Shown piece by piece: positions 8,325 to 17,888 of a stretch of DNA of 60,670 bases. This DNA is from an uncultured Eubacteriales bacterium. Its GTDB lineage: Bacteria; Bacillota; Clostridia; Peptostreptococcales; Anaerovoracaceae. The notes under the pieces were generated by a model. It did no database searches, was not told where the DNA came from, and saw nothing but the letters and a program-made list of their open reading frames with translations. How positions within the stretch are numbered: the first letter of the stretch is position 1; each line of letters starts with the position of its first letter. The stretch spans positions 1 to 60,670 of the forward strand of contig OMXT01000080.1 in NCBI GenBank assembly GCA_900315125.1, in the 5' to 3' direction. The translations under genes and the position numbers were made by a program.

Positions 8325-9806
8325 TCAATCCATTTCCTCCGGGGCCGTCTGCTCCAGGCCTGATCCCTCCGCCCCGAACTGGAATTCCGGCTGGCTCAGG
8401 CGCCGGATCGCCTCCCGGTATATGTCAATCGTCTGGTAAAAGCGGCGGATCTCCAGCTTCTCATCCACCTGGTGCATGATATCGGGATCCCCGGGGAACA
8501 AAGCCCCGTATGCCAGTGTATTTCTGCAGCTCTGGGCGTAGGTTGCCTGTCCCACCACCTTCGGCGGATTATCCTTGTCACCGGTGATCTCCCGATATAC
8601 ATCGATCAATGCCTTCGGCAGGGGATCTGCCGGGTCCATGCGGAAGGGTGCCTCTTCCCGGCCCTTCACTACACCAATGCTGTACTGGTCCAGAACCGGC
8701 TGGATCTTATCGTAGATCTCCGCCGTGGTGACGGATCCCGGAAACCGGATGTCCATGGATATGGAGACGGAATCCCTGTCATAAGCGATCACGCCGCTGT
8801 TCACCGTCAGCTTTCCATACTGCGGATCCTGCCGGTCTATGCCCAGCTTCCCCCCATAGGGATCAAAGGCAATATAATTATTGTAGAAATCGATAAATCC
8901 CGTCAGGTCATCGCTGACGAAGTCCAGACGTCCCAGAAATTCTATGAGAACAGCGATAGCATTAACACCGTCCTGAGGATCCGCTCCGTGGCAGGCATGA
9001 CCCTCGGCTGTAATCTCCAGGGATTTTCCCATGCCCCGCGCCTTCAACCGGTATCCCGTTTCACCGCAGAATTCCCGGAGCATGCTCCGGATCTCCTGGT
9101 ACTTTTCCTTCGCATCCTGCAGTTCCCACCGGATCACTGCCCGGGCGGAATCCGGCACGATATTGCGGGCTGTGCCGCCGGAAAGGCGGGTAAGAATCAG
9201 TCCTTTCCCCGAAGGCTTGCCCAGTTTGCGGGCAAGGTGGAACTGCACATTGCCCTTTTCGCCGTTAATAATCGGAAACTCCCCGTCCGGCGAAAACCCG
9301 AAGTCCGGCATTTCCGCCTTCTCCAGGTAATGCCTCATGCCTTCCCAGTTTGTCTCCTCATCAAGGCCCAGGATCAGCCGGACCCGGCGGGCCGGCTCAT
9401 AACCTTCGTCCATGAGAGACTTCATGGCATAGAGACATGCCACCATCGGTCCCTTGTCGTCCGTGATGCCCCGGCCCAGAATGTATCCATCCTGCTCGTC
9501 GCCGCACCAGGGATCGAAGGACCACTGGCCCTCTGCGGGGACTACATCCAGGTGGCCGGGCAGACCCAGAATCTCCTGCCCTTCGCCGAACTCGATATGA
9601 CCGCCGTAGTGATCGACATCCTCCGTCTTAAATCCCAGCCGCTCCGCCTCTGAAAGCATATACGCAAAAGCATCCTGTACGCCCTGCCCAAACGGAAATT
9701 TCTCTCCGGACGGGGTCACTACAGGATCCTCCGCTGCACTCTTGATTTTTACAAGCTCCTTCAGAGTACGGAGAGCCTGCTCCTGCAACTGCCTGCTGCA
9801 GCCCAT
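8325..9806 (-). CDS. M20 family dipeptidase (PepV-like)
   Basis: Cytoplasmic metallo-dipeptidase of the M20A/Sapep-PepV group. Zinc and catalytic motifs are visible: GHLDVVPAE near residue 80, GRGITDDKGP near 110, and the glutamate pair in GLDEETNWEGMRHYL. The large lid insertion expected of PepV separates the two halves of the catalytic domain. 493 residues is slightly longer than usual because of a tail after FQFGAEGS. First gene of the tsaE operon by spacing. A good fit to an organism living on peptides, but substrate is inferred. The codons GCT TTG TTC near its 3' end coincide with the dispersed motif. Confidence 0.88.
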   Translation of the reverse strand: MGCSRQLQEQALRTLKELVKIKSAAEDPVVTPSGEKFPFGQGVQDAFAYMLSEAERLGFKTEDVDHYGGHIEFGEGQEILGLPGHLDVVPAEGQWSFDPWCGDEQDGYILGRGITDDKGPMVACLYAMKSLMDEGYEPARRVRLILGLDEETNWEGMRHYLEKAEMPDFGFSPDGEFPIINGEKGNVQFHLARKLGKPSGKGLILTRLSGGTARNIVPDSARAVIRWELQDAKEKYQEIRSMLREFCGETGYRLKARGMGKSLEITAEGHACHGADPQDGVNAIAVLIEFLGRLDFVSDDLTGFIDFYNNYIAFDPYGGKLGIDRQDPQYGKLTVNSGVIAYDRDSVSISMDIRFPGSVTTAEIYDKIQPVLDQYSIGVVKGREEAPFRMDPADPLPKALIDVYREITGDKDNPPKVVGQATYAQSCRNTLAYGALFPGDPDIMHQVDEKLEIRRFYQTIDIYREAIRRLSQPEFQFGAEGSGLEQTAPEEMD

Positions 9807-9827
9807 CAGGTTCCTCCTTACTCGCTA

Positions 9828-9844
9828 AACAAAGCCCTGACCGG
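9828..9844. repeat. Intergenic copy of the AACAAAGCCCTGACCGG motif
   Basis: AACAAAGCCCTGACCGG lies between the NifU-like gene and the dipeptidase. It shares its core with intergenic copies near 10283, 12039, 22909, 35330, 46527 and 53751; the whole family is discussed in the findings. Confidence 0.7.
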
Positions 9845-9875
9845 AAGGTTCCCGGCCAAGTACCATCGCCTTCTA

Positions 9876-10100
9876 TCAGTCTACTGCCTCAACGCCCTTG
9901 ATCTCAGGAACTGCCTGAGCCAGGATCTGCTCAACGATGCCCTTCAGGGTCATTCTTGCACCCGGGCAGCCTGCGCAGTGTCCCTGCAGTCTTACTCTTA
10001 CGATGTTCTCCGGTGTTACATCAACCAGTTCGATGTCTCCGCCGTCTCTTCTCAGTACCTGTCTGATCTCGTCCAGTGCGCTGTTGATTCTCTCTTCCAT
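9876..10100 (-). CDS. NifU-like C-terminal domain protein (Fe-S scaffold)
   Basis: A 74-residue stand-alone NifU C-terminal domain, which in this family carries a labile Fe-S cluster for transfer to apoproteins. The cluster motif CAGCPGARMTLKG near residue 38 is the expected CxxC. The start is ATG behind AAGGAAAT. It stands alone on the minus strand: rubrerythrin is divergent upstream, and the dipeptidase follows after 69 bp containing a copy of the dispersed motif. No iscS or iscU is nearby. Confidence 0.92.
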   Translation of the reverse strand: MEERINSALDEIRQVLRRDGGDIELVDVTPENIVRVRLQGHCAGCPGARMTLKGIVEQILAQAVPEIKGVEAVD

Positions 10101-10282
10101 TGCTGTATTTCCTTTCTTATTGTTATTCTTATGTTACCGGAGCGCCCTGAGGCGCCTTGCTTTTAATTCTATACCCCTGTTTCCGGGATGCAAACACAGG
10201 TATTGTACCATATACCCTGGATTTTTGTAAATACACTCCGTCAATCCAATTATTTCCTCAAATTATTCATTTCTTTATCCAC

Positions 10283-10298
10283 CCGGTCAGGGCTTTGT
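10283..10298. repeat. Intergenic copy of the dispersed motif by the rubrerythrin promoter
   Basis: CCGGTCAGGGCTTTGT is directly followed by AGTATAAT, so the motif abuts the presumed -10 element (TATAAT at 10301-10306) of the rubrerythrin gene. No good -35 is seen at the usual spacing because the motif occupies the spacer. Confidence 0.6.
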
Positions 10299-10332
10299 AG
10301 TATAATAAAGAGCGAAAGAAAATTTCTAGTTA

Positions 10333-10352
10333 TTCAGGAATCATTTCCTGAA
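10333..10352 (+). promoter_or_regulatory. Perfect palindrome in the rubrerythrin leader
   Basis: TTCAGGAA-TCAT-TTCCTGAA is an exact 8-bp inverted repeat between the -10-like TATAAT and the AAAGGAGG ribosome-binding site. It could be an operator for a peroxide or redox repressor, or a short mRNA hairpin; it does not match a PerR box. Confidence 0.45.
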
Positions 10353-10372
10353 GGCAAAGGAGGCAGATTATT

Positions 10373-10918
10373 ATGAAATGGGTATGTTCCGTATGCGGAT
10401 ACGTTCACGAAGGCGACCAGCCGCCAGAAAGATGTCCTGTCTGCAAGGTTCCCGCTGAGAAGTTCGTTAAGATGGACGAGGGCGAGATCGAGTGGGCTGA
10501 CCAGCACGTTGTCGGCGTAGCACAGGGTGTGGATCCCGAGATCATCGAGGGACTCCGTTCCAACTTTGAGGGTGAGTGCTCTGAGGTTGGTATGTACCTG
10601 GCTATGGCAAGAGTTGCCCATAGAGAAGGATATCCGGAAGTCGGCCTGTACTACGAGAAGGCTGCATACGAAGAGGCTGAGCACGCTGCCAAGTTTGCAG
10701 AGCTGCTGGGCGAGGTCCTGACGGACTCCACAGAGAAGAATCTGCAGATGCGTGTTGACGCGGAAGCCGGCGCCTGCAAGGGCAAGAAGGAACTGGCTAC
10801 CAAGGCGAAGCAGCTGAACCTGGATGCGATCCATGACACTGTTCATGAGATGTGTAAGGATGAGGCTCGCCACGGCGCAGCGTTCGCAGGCCTGCTGAAG
10901 AGATATTTCGGCAAATAA
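10373..10918 (+). CDS. Rubrerythrin with N-terminal rubredoxin domain (reverse type)
   Basis: Peroxide-scavenging diiron protein of anaerobes. Domain order is reversed relative to classical rubrerythrin: a rubredoxin-like Fe(Cys)4 site comes first (C5-x2-C8 and C21-x2-C24), then a ferritin-like four-helix domain with the ExxH-type ligands in [19 protein letters not shown] and EARHGAAF. 181 residues. Strong AAAGGAGG before the ATG. Monocistronic, with its own promoter region and a terminator behind it. Codon use is very biased, as in highly expressed genes. Electrons probably come from an NADH- or rubredoxin-dependent reductase outside the window. Confidence 0.95.
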   Translation: MKWVCSVCGYVHEGDQPPERCPVCKVPAEKFVKMDEGEIEWADQHVVGVAQGVDPEIIEGLRSNFEGECSEVGMYLAMARVAHREGYPEVGLYYEKAAYEEAEHAAKFAELLGEVLTDSTEKNLQMRVDAEAGACKGKKELATKAKQLNLDAIHDTVHEMCKDEARHGAAFAGLLKRYFGK

Positions 10919-10935
10919 TCATACCTGATGGTGAT

Positions 10936-10970
10936 AAAAGGGACCGCCCGATCGTGGCAGTCCCTTTTTT
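10936..10970. terminator. Terminator between rubrerythrin and the MBL-rubredoxin gene
   Basis: AAAAGGGAC...GTCCCTTTTTT forms a stem with U-runs on both strands, suiting the convergent arrangement. It starts about 18 bp after the rubrerythrin stop. Confidence 0.85.
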
Positions 10971-11054
10971 CGTTCTGTATTCGTTCTGTTGAGCGGGTTG
11001 AACGGGTTTCGTCCCGCGTGCTGCTTCGGCTTCTTCTGTCTTTTACCTATGCCT

Positions 11055-12011
11055 TTATGCCGGACTGAACCTGTCCTTTCCCTGTTTGCATCTGGGGCAG
11101 TGCCAGTCTTCCGGCAGGTCCTCGAATGCCGTTCCCGCGGGAATGTCCTGGGTGGGATCGCCCTCGGCCGGATCGTAAACGCAGCCGCAGATGCTGCATA
11201 CGTACTTGCCCGTTGCTTCCTTAATAACAGCTTCTTTCGGCGGGATGACCTCCGGCGGATTGTCCAGATCGCACACGGCCTTCGCCTCCAGGTTCTCATA
11301 GCCCAGGGGTGTGTGAGTCCCGCAGTAAACGGTGGGATGCTCGGAGATAAACTGGCGGACGCGGTCCAGGGTTTCTCTTGCTGCCTTTACATCCTCAAAG
11401 ACAACAGACAGTTTATTGGCATACAGGGCCTCGTCACAGTATGTGATGTCGCCGTGGATCATGTAGAACAGACCGCCGTCTTCCACGATGACGATACTGT
11501 TTCCCGTGGTATGTCCCTTAGCTTCGATATAATAAATGCCATCGGCGATCTTCTGGGACCGGGGGAAATTATAATAGGGTCCGTCTGTGAATTCTACCGG
11601 TACCACATTGGGATAGGGCTTCAGCTCGTCCGCCTCTGCCTCTGCAGCGGAGGCGTAGATCTTCGCGTTCGAGAAGTGCTTCAGTGCTCCCGTGTGATCC
11701 CCGTGCTTATGGGTGATCAGGATCCGGGAAACCTGCTCCGGCTTATATCCCGCCTTCTCCAAGGCTTCCAGATAATCGGAAATCTTATTGCCCATGAAGA
11801 GGGGTGTTTTGGCGTCGGGCACCTGCTCCGGGTATCCGTCAGGCAGTCCGGTGTCCACCAGGATGACTTCATCTCCGGTATCTATCACGTAGTTCTGCAG
11901 GCTGGAACGGTAGCGGACCGCAGGGTCCAGTCCCTCCGCGCCTTCTCCGCCGAAGGCGAAGGGCTGCAGCATGTAGCCGTTTTCCATCAGTTTCACTGCT
12001 GATATTTTCAT
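11055..12011 (-). CDS. MBL-fold hydrolase fused to a C-terminal rubredoxin
   Basis: A 318-residue two-domain protein. Residues 1 to ~260 are a metallo-beta-lactamase fold with the metal motif [10 protein letters not shown] (HxHxDH near 101-106), a later [10 protein letters not shown] histidine and HGD aspartate. Residues ~270-318 are a complete rubredoxin: [12 protein letters not shown], then [20 protein letters not shown] proteins with a flavin or diiron centre reduce O2 or NO in anaerobes, but this one has no flavodoxin domain, so a hydrolase or dioxygenase-like role with an attached one-electron carrier is equally possible. It faces rubrerythrin across a shared terminator, which supports an oxidative-stress role by context only. 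Confidence 0.85.
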   Translation of the reverse strand: MKISAVKLMENGYMLQPFAFGGEGAEGLDPAVRYRSSLQNYVIDTGDEVILVDTGLPDGYPEQVPDAKTPLFMGNKISDYLEALEKAGYKPEQVSRILITHKHGDHTGALKHFSNAKIYASAAEAEADELKPYPNVVPVEFTDGPYYNFPRSQKIADGIYYIEAKGHTTGNSIVIVEDGGLFYMIHGDITYCDEALYANKLSVVFEDVKAARETLDRVRQFISEHPTVYCGTHTPLGYENLEAKAVCDLDNPPEVIPPKEAVIKEATGKYVCSICGCVYDPAEGDPTQDIPAGTAFEDLPEDWHCPRCKQGKDRFSPA

Positions 12012-12038
12012 GTGTTTAACTCCTTTCTCCGGGAACAG

Positions 12039-12058
12039 GCCGGTCAGGGCTTTGTTCC
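12039..12058. repeat. Intergenic 20-bp copy of the dispersed motif
   Basis: GCCGGTCAGGGCTTTGTTCC, identical over all 20 bases to the copy at 35330-35349. It lies between dusB and the MBL-rubredoxin gene. The preceding GGAACA gives a local inverted repeat with the closing TGTTCC. Confidence 0.8.
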
Positions 12059-12070
12059 TCCTTTAATAAT

Positions 12071-13084
12071 TCACGCCCGGGGCGCTCCTATGTTTATTAT
12101 CGTGTCGACAAGTTCTTCCGGATCGGTGATCTGGTTGACAGCCCCGCGGAATGCCGCGCTGCCGGGCACGCCTTTCAGATACCAGCCGCAGATCTTGCGC
12201 ATCTCGCGGACCGCGGTATAGTCGCCTTTCAGTTCCCGCAGTTCCGCAAGCTGGCGGAGCATCATTTCAATCCGATCTTGCAGATCCGGAGCAGGCAGCG
12301 GCGAAAGTCCGTGCTCCTGCCGGACCAGATCCCGGAATATCCAGGGATTGCCCATAGCCGCCCGGCCGATCATGACCAGGCTGCAGCCGGTCTGCTCCCG
12401 TATGGCGCGGGCGGACTCAGCATCTGTTACATCGCCGTTGGCGATGACCGGGATGTTCACTGCCTGACGGACTCGTCCGATCTCCTCCCAGTCCGCTGCT
12501 CCGCTGTAATACTGCTCCCTTGTTCTCCCATGAACGGTTATGGCCGCAGCGCCGCCGGCTTCCGCCGCCCGAGCTGCTTCCACTGCGTTTACACGACCCC
12601 CGAATCCGATGCGGATCTTGACGGTGACCGGCTTACGGGTATGGGTCGCCGCAGCGGAGACAATGCGCTCAATCAACGGCGGATCCTGGAGCAGCGCGGA
12701 GCCCTCGCCGTTCTTTACGATCTTAGGGACCGGACAGCCCATGTTAATATCCAGGATGACATTGGGCCTGCTGTCCAGGGCTTCTGCGGCGTACGCGATG
12801 ATCTCCGGTTCCCTGCCGAAGATCTGGAATGCAGTGGGACCTTCATCCTCGTAAAGGAACAAAAGCTGCTCCGTCTTTTTATCATTATAAAAAAGGCCCT
12901 TGGCGCTGACCATTTCTGAATATGTCAAAGATGCTCCCATCTGCCTGCATATCCGGCGCAGGGGAGCATCGGTGATTCCCGCCAGAGGAGCCAGCAGAAA
13001 CGGGCTGTCCAGTGTCACATCTCCGATGGTCAGCGGTTTCTGCTCTGGTTTCTCCAGTATATTATTTTTCTGTGCTTTTTTCAC
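12071..13084 (-). CDS. dusB: tRNA-dihydrouridine synthase
   Basis: FMN-dependent enzyme reducing uridines in tRNA D-loops. The TIM barrel starts at LLAPLAGITDAPLRR; the active-site cysteine is in NMGCPVPKIVKNGEGSALL, and GRAAMGNPWIF closes the FMN phosphate site. No ATG lies near the expected N-terminus. The coordinates use a GTG that leaves about 16 residues before the conserved start; TTG at 13090 or 13156 are alternatives. All of them overlap the end of coaX, so translation is probably coupled. DusB-type order (coaX-dus) is seen in other Firmicutes. Confidence 0.88.
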   Translation of the reverse strand: MKKAQKNNILEKPEQKPLTIGDVTLDSPFLLAPLAGITDAPLRRICRQMGASLTYSEMVSAKGLFYNDKKTEQLLFLYEDEGPTAFQIFGREPEIIAYAAEALDSRPNVILDINMGCPVPKIVKNGEGSALLQDPPLIERIVSAAATHTRKPVTVKIRIGFGGRVNAVEAARAAEAGGAAAITVHGRTREQYYSGAADWEEIGRVRQAVNIPVIANGDVTDAESARAIREQTGCSLVMIGRAAMGNPWIFRDLVRQEHGLSPLPAPDLQDRIEMMLRQLAELRELKGDYTAVREMRKICGWYLKGVPGSAAFRGAVNQITDPEELVDTIINIGAPRA

Positions 13085-13901
13085 TGTCAATTTCTTTTTC
13101 TTTTCTGTGCCTGCCGAATCTGCGGTTCTTCCGGTAAATGATATCCAGGCCTTCAAGGGTCAGCATCTTGTCTACCACGTCGATGCAGTCCACGCCGCTT
13201 TCTACCATTGATGCCAGTCCGCCGGTGGCAACGACCGTTATTGGCTTATCTGTATCGGTCATCTCTGACAGTTCCTTCTTCATTTTGCGGACGACATATT
13301 CCACAAGGCCCATGTGTCCGTAGACAAGGCCGGACTGCATGCTCTGGATCGTATTGCGGCAGATGGTGTGCCCCGGTTCTTCCAGTTCGACCTTGGGCAG
13401 CATCGCCGTCTTCTGAAACAGCGCTTCGGAGGAGATCTTCAGTCCGGGAGCGATGGTGCCGCCCAGGTACTCCGCCTTCTCTGTAACCGCGCAGAATGTG
13501 GTTGCCGTCCCGAAGTCTATGATGATCAGCGGTCCTCCATATTTATTGTAGGCTGCCACAGCGTTGACGATGCGGTCTGCGCCCACCTGCTTCGGGTTGT
13601 CGTACTTGATAATGAGACCGGTCTTGATCCCCGACTCTATGACGATGGCCCTGCGGTGGAAATACTTCTGAGCCATATGCTGCATAGTGAATAATACAGA
13701 GGGTACAACCGTTGAGATGATCACATCCTGCACCTTGCGCATGTCCATCCCTTCATAATCGAAGAGCTGACGGACAAGCATGCCGTATTCGTCGGCGCTC
13801 TTATTGGGATCTGTCTCTATTCTCCAGTTCGTAAGTAACTTCCCGTCTGCGAATACACCGAGTACGGTGTTACTGTTTCCGATATCAAATGCTAGTAACA
13901 T
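13062..13901 (-). CDS. coaX: Type III pantothenate kinase
   Basis: Phosphorylates pantothenate, the first step to coenzyme A. ASKHA-fold motifs are present: LLAFDIGNSNTVLG at the N-terminus, the GADRIVNAVAA segment, IIDFGTATTF and ATGGLASM. 279 residues with a lysine-rich tail (after NRRFGRHRKEKE) that is longer than in most homologues and overlaps the dus gene. Start ATG with AAAGGAG upstream. CoA supply is relevant to the CoA-dependent lysine pathway, but the gene sits in a housekeeping group. Confidence 0.95.
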   Translation of the reverse strand: MLLAFDIGNSNTVLGVFADGKLLTNWRIETDPNKSADEYGMLVRQLFDYEGMDMRKVQDVIISTVVPSVLFTMQHMAQKYFHRRAIVIESGIKTGLIIKYDNPKQVGADRIVNAVAAYNKYGGPLIIIDFGTATTFCAVTEKAEYLGGTIAPGLKISSEALFQKTAMLPKVELEEPGHTICRNTIQSMQSGLVYGHMGLVEYVVRKMKKELSEMTDTDKPITVVATGGLASMVESGVDCIDVVDKMLTLEGLDIIYRKNRRFGRHRKEKEIDSEKSTEK

Positions 13902-13908
13902 AACTCCT

Positions 13909-15489
13909 TTATTTAACGACTCTCTCCAGTCTCTTCAGTGCCAGGGCCATGGTGAGACCCGGAATCACACGGTTTCCGGTAATCTCCGCGCCCAGTATCT
14001 CATTGATCCTCTTCAGGCGGTACTGTACGGTGTTCGTATGGATCCCCATGAAAACGCTTGTCTTGCTGCTGTTCATACCGGCATCAAGGACGAAGGTCTC
14101 CAGAGTCTCAAGCAGCTGTCTTGCCTTGTTCTCCCCTACTTCCCGCTTGAAGGGCTCCAGCAGATCCATATAATTTTTCTTCAGGTACCCGCCCTGGACC
14201 TGCAGGTTGATGCAGTTGGAAACAAGGGCCAGCTCATATTTGGTGAACACTCTCTTATAGGGGAATACACTCTCCACATAAGTCCATGTCTCGCTGATCA
14301 GGCGGAATCCGTCTCCGGCGCCCTCTATCCCGTCTATGCCTGTGGCGTGGAAGATGCGGACCGTCTTGTTTCCTTCCTTCAGACGGTCAAACAAATGAAG
14401 AACGCTGGATTTCTGCGATGTATCCGCATCGGGCGGTTTCTCCCCGTTTTTCAGAATAACACCGTAGGTCTCCTCGCCCTCATTGATGCGCATGACCTCA
14501 ATATTCTCTGACTTTTCCAGTTCCGCGATGATCGCGTTTCCGCTTGTGGTATTAATGCCCTTGGCATAGAATACGCTGAGGATATTGCTGCTGACAATGC
14601 CCAGCTCATCCTTCAGAGAATAAGCGAGGCTCTTATTTGAGCGGAGCAGAGCCTTGATAAATTCTGCCCGGGCGTCCCGCTCCGGTGTAAATTTCCACAT
14701 GCCCATTGCCAGTTCGATGATCTCTGCCAGTTTGGTGATCTCGCTGGCGGAATAGTTGTCATCGTTATCTACGATGAGCAGGAAATATTTCTCCCCTTCT
14801 ATGGAGATCGGCCCCCAGTAGGTCAGCACGCCGTTTACGTCAATAAACGTATAGACGCCTGACTTTTCTACATCCCGCTCTTTTCCCAGGCGAATGGCAT
14901 CCGCCACGCTGGTGCGCTGCCGGGTCTCCACCGTAAGAATCGGATTGAAATCCTTGGACAGCAGCACGACCTGGAACTCGTTGTTCAGCGCCGCTTCCTT
15001 CAGTGCGGACTGGAAACTGCTGTGCCGCTCAAAGTCCAGCAGATGATATATCGTGTTGTTTATCAGTCCGTTGCGGAAGTTGTCCCCGTAAAACACCTTA
15101 TCGATCACCTGCTGGAGAACATCAACATATTCTGCCGAGTTGTTCTCCGGCATGAGGACCAGGGGCAGCCCCGCCTCATCTGCAGCGCTCAGTATCTTCC
15201 GGGGCACGGCAGGAGCTTCGCCTTTCAGGTGGAAAACGACGATGCCTGCCACGCCGGCTCCGCCGAGGGCCGTGACGATCCGCGCCTTCTCATCATCCGA
15301 GCGCACACCGCTGAATGACGTCAGCACCAGCTGTTCCTTCACTCCGTTTTCTGCTGCGGCAGCATCCGCATCCGGAGCATCGAGCACGGACACCGTCCGG
15401 ACCCGGTTAGACAGTCCGCTCCTGCCCGCAGCCAGGATACTGGGAGTAAAAACTTCCAGTCCGAGGCAATCGCTTACTGTAACTTTCAC
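13909..15489 (-). CDS. PucR-family transcriptional regulator
   Basis: A 526-residue regulator. The N-terminal ~125 residues match the PucR-like domain (LGLEVFTPSILAAGRSGLSNRVRTVSVLD), the middle is a GAF-like region, and the C-terminus carries the PucR helix-turn-helix: ASSKTSVFMGIHTNTVQYRLKRI-type sequence near residue 480. PucR relatives control purine, amino-acid or polyamine catabolism. It lies between ftsH and coaX, with only a few bases on each side, so it is probably in a housekeeping operon; no obvious catabolic target is adjacent. The effector is unknown. Confidence 0.85.
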   Translation of the reverse strand: MKVTVSDCLGLEVFTPSILAAGRSGLSNRVRTVSVLDAPDADAAAAENGVKEQLVLTSFSGVRSDDEKARIVTALGGAGVAGIVVFHLKGEAPAVPRKILSAADEAGLPLVLMPENNSAEYVDVLQQVIDKVFYGDNFRNGLINNTIYHLLDFERHSSFQSALKEAALNNEFQVVLLSKDFNPILTVETRQRTSVADAIRLGKERDVEKSGVYTFIDVNGVLTYWGPISIEGEKYFLLIVDNDDNYSASEITKLAEIIELAMGMWKFTPERDARAEFIKALLRSNKSLAYSLKDELGIVSSNILSVFYAKGINTTSGNAIIAELEKSENIEVMRINEGEETYGVILKNGEKPPDADTSQKSSVLHLFDRLKEGNKTVRIFHATGIDGIEGAGDGFRLISETWTYVESVFPYKRVFTKYELALVSNCINLQVQGGYLKKNYMDLLEPFKREVGENKARQLLETLETFVLDAGMNSSKTSVFMGIHTNTVQYRLKRINEILGAEITGNRVIPGLTMALALKRLERVVK

Positions 15490-15493
15490 TGTA

Positions 15494-17806
15494 TTACCTT
15501 CCTTCCTGATCCTCCTGAGGTCTGTCGGTCTCCTCTCCGTTTTCGTCCTCTTCAGACTCAGTTCCCTCTATCGCATGATCTGCAGTCTCTGTTTCTTCCT
15601 CCGAGACCTCCTGGTCCCCTTCCGAAATCTCCGGCTGCTCTTCCGAAGCATCTGCTCCTTCTTCCGAAATCTCCGGCTGCTCTTCCACCGTTACGTGATA
15701 TTCCGGTCCTTCCGCTTCGTCCGGATCATCTGCCTCAGCAGCTTCATCCGCCGCAGCTTCTGCCTCCGAAGCAGCGCCCAACGACGGTTCTTCTCCTTCC
15801 GTCAGTTCGCCGGCCTCCTGTTCTTCCGCGTCAGCCGGCTCCTCATCATTCAGGTAATCGGTGTCGTACTTTGCCAGCTCCGCAGCGAGCTTCTCCGCTT
15901 CTTCCTTGCGAATTCTCTCCGTTTCCGCAGCCTCCGCAGCATTCTGGCGGCGGATCTCTTCTTCCTTCTCCCGAACCTGCTGCTCCAGCTCCTCATCGTT
16001 GATCTTTCCGCTGTACAGTTCCTCAAACTGCTCGCCGTCCAGCGTCTCTACGCGCATCAGCGCCTTGGCCACGACCTCCAGCTTGTCCATGTTGTCCTTC
16101 AGTATGGATTCCGTCCTGCTGTAGCATTCCCGGATGATCCGGCGCACTTCCTCGTCGATCTCCGTGGCGACACCCTCAGAATATGCCTTGGTCTTGCTGA
16201 AATCCCTGCCCAGGAATACATCGTCAGAATCGCTGTAATTGACCGGGCCGATCTTGTCGCTGAAACCGTACTTGGTGACCATGTCCCTTGCAATATCCGT
16301 AGCACGCTGGATATCGTTGCTGGCGCCCGTGCTGATATCATCCAGCGTCAGCGCCTCTGCCACACGTCCGCCCAGCAGATGCATGATGCTGTGGATCATG
16401 TTCTGTTTCGTCTCGAAATATTTGTCCTCCTTAGGCAGGGACATGGTGAATCCGCCCGCGGATCCTCTCGGGATGATCGTGATCTGGTGCACCGGATCCG
16501 ATCCCGGGATGCTGCGCATAACGATGGCATGTCCCGCCTCGTGGTATGCGGTCAGCTTCTTCTCCGCCTCACTGATGACGCGGCTCTTCTTGGCCGGTCC
16601 GGCCATGACCTTCGTCGTCGCTTCCTCGATCTCCGCCATCCGGATCTTCCGGCCGTTTCTGCGAGCTGTGATCAGCGCCGCCTCGTTCAGCAGGTTCTCA
16701 AGATCCGCAGGGGTAAATCCCGGCGTACGTCTCGCGAGGATCTCCGGGGATACTTCTTCTGACAAAGGCTTGTCTTTGGAATGTACCCGGATAATTTCTT
16801 CTCTTCCCTTGACGTCAGGTATGCCTATAACGATCTGGCGGTCAAAACGCCCCGGACGCAGCAGCGCCGGGTCCAGCACATCCGGCCGGTTCGTGGCAGC
16901 CAGGATGATGATGCCGGAGTTCTCGCCGAATCCATCCATCTCAACGAGCAGCTGGTTCAGCGTCTGCTCCCGCTCGTCGTTTCCGCCGCCCAGTCCTGCG
17001 CCGCGCTTGCGGCCGACCGCGTCGATCTCGTCGATGAATACGATGCAGGGCGCATTCTTCTTAGCCTGGTCGAACAGGTCGCGGACACGGGACGCGCCCA
17101 CGCCCACGAACATCTCAACGAAATCGGAACCGCTGATGGTGAAGAACGGCACCCCTGCTTCTCCCGCCGTAGCCCGGGATACGTAGGTCTTTCCTGTGCC
17201 CGGAGGACCTACGAGCAGGATGCCCTTGGGTATTCGGGCGCCTACCTCTCTGTATTTCCGCGGATCCTTAAGGAAGTCTACGACCTCCTCCAGTTCCTCC
17301 TTCTCTTCCTTCAGTCCGGCAACATCCTCGAATGTGATCTTCTTTCCTTCGCCCTTATACATCCGGGCCTTGCTCTTGCCGAACTGGAACGCCTTGCCGT
17401 TGCCCCCCTGGTTCATCATCAGATAGAACAGGAAGCCCAGCGCTATGACCATGATGATCGTAGGCAGCAGCTGCAGGACGGTGTTGGCAGAACTTGGCGG
17501 TTTGCTCTCATAGGAGATCTTGCCGCTGGCGATGCCCTTAAATATATACTTCTCTTCCAGCCACTGCATGTCCACAATGTTCGTAGCATAGCAGTAAACA
17601 TACTGATCCGTGCCGATACGCGCCGTGACCTTGCTGTCTGATATATTGACCTCCGAAACCTTTCCCTGGCTCAGGTATTGCACCATGGTGGAATACTTGA
17701 CTTTCTCCGCCGAATGACCGGAACCGCCCCGGTACATGACCGCCGCTCCCAGGACAAGGCCGAAGATCACCAGGTAAATGATGATATTCTTAGTGAATCG
17801 CTTCAA
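15494..17806 (-). CDS. ftsH: ATP-dependent zinc metalloprotease FtsH with a long acidic tail
   Basis: Membrane-anchored AAA+ protease for quality control. Two N-terminal membrane segments (about 8-24 and 112-131) flank a small extracytoplasmic domain; Walker A GPPGTGKT at 200-207, the SRH arginines in [20 protein letters not shown], and HEAGH at 422-426 are intact. The protein is 770 residues, about 130 longer than typical, because residues after ~640 form a Glu/Asp/Ala-rich tail with repeated EEQPEISE units encoded by a 26-bp exact direct repeat with 42-bp period. Downstream of tilS, as in many Firmicutes. Confidence 0.95.
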   Translation of the reverse strand: MKRFTKNIIIYLVIFGLVLGAAVMYRGGSGHSAEKVKYSTMVQYLSQGKVSEVNISDSKVTARIGTDQYVYCYATNIVDMQWLEEKYIFKGIASGKISYESKPPSSANTVLQLLPTIIMVIALGFLFYLMMNQGGNGKAFQFGKSKARMYKGEGKKITFEDVAGLKEEKEELEEVVDFLKDPRKYREVGARIPKGILLVGPPGTGKTYVSRATAGEAGVPFFTISGSDFVEMFVGVGASRVRDLFDQAKKNAPCIVFIDEIDAVGRKRGAGLGGGNDEREQTLNQLLVEMDGFGENSGIIILAATNRPDVLDPALLRPGRFDRQIVIGIPDVKGREEIIRVHSKDKPLSEEVSPEILARRTPGFTPADLENLLNEAALITARRNGRKIRMAEIEEATTKVMAGPAKKSRVISEAEKKLTAYHEAGHAIVMRSIPGSDPVHQITIIPRGSAGGFTMSLPKEDKYFETKQNMIHSIMHLLGGRVAEALTLDDISTGASNDIQRATDIARDMVTKYGFSDKIGPVNYSDSDDVFLGRDFSKTKAYSEGVATEIDEEVRRIIRECYSRTESILKDNMDKLEVVAKALMRVETLDGEQFEELYSGKINDEELEQQVREKEEEIRRQNAAEAAETERIRKEEAEKLAAELAKYDTDYLNDEEPADAEEQEAGELTEGEEPSLGAASEAEAAADEAAEADDPDEAEGPEYHVTVEEQPEISEEGADASEEQPEISEGDQEVSEEETETADHAIEGTESEEDENGEETDRPQEDQEGR
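15619..15686. repeat. 42-bp-period tandem repeat in the ftsH tail
   Basis: CTTCCGAAATCTCCGGCTGC and the next six bases recur exactly at 15619-15644 and 15661-15686. The repeat keeps frame and encodes the acidic EEQPEISE unit, so copy-number change would lengthen or shorten the tail without frameshift. Confidence 0.85.
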
Positions 17807-17888
17807 TGCTCTGATCCTCCGTTTTCCCCTTTATTTTTATACACAATTGCAAATTTGTTATCAGCCCACAAAAGGCTATATAATTTTA

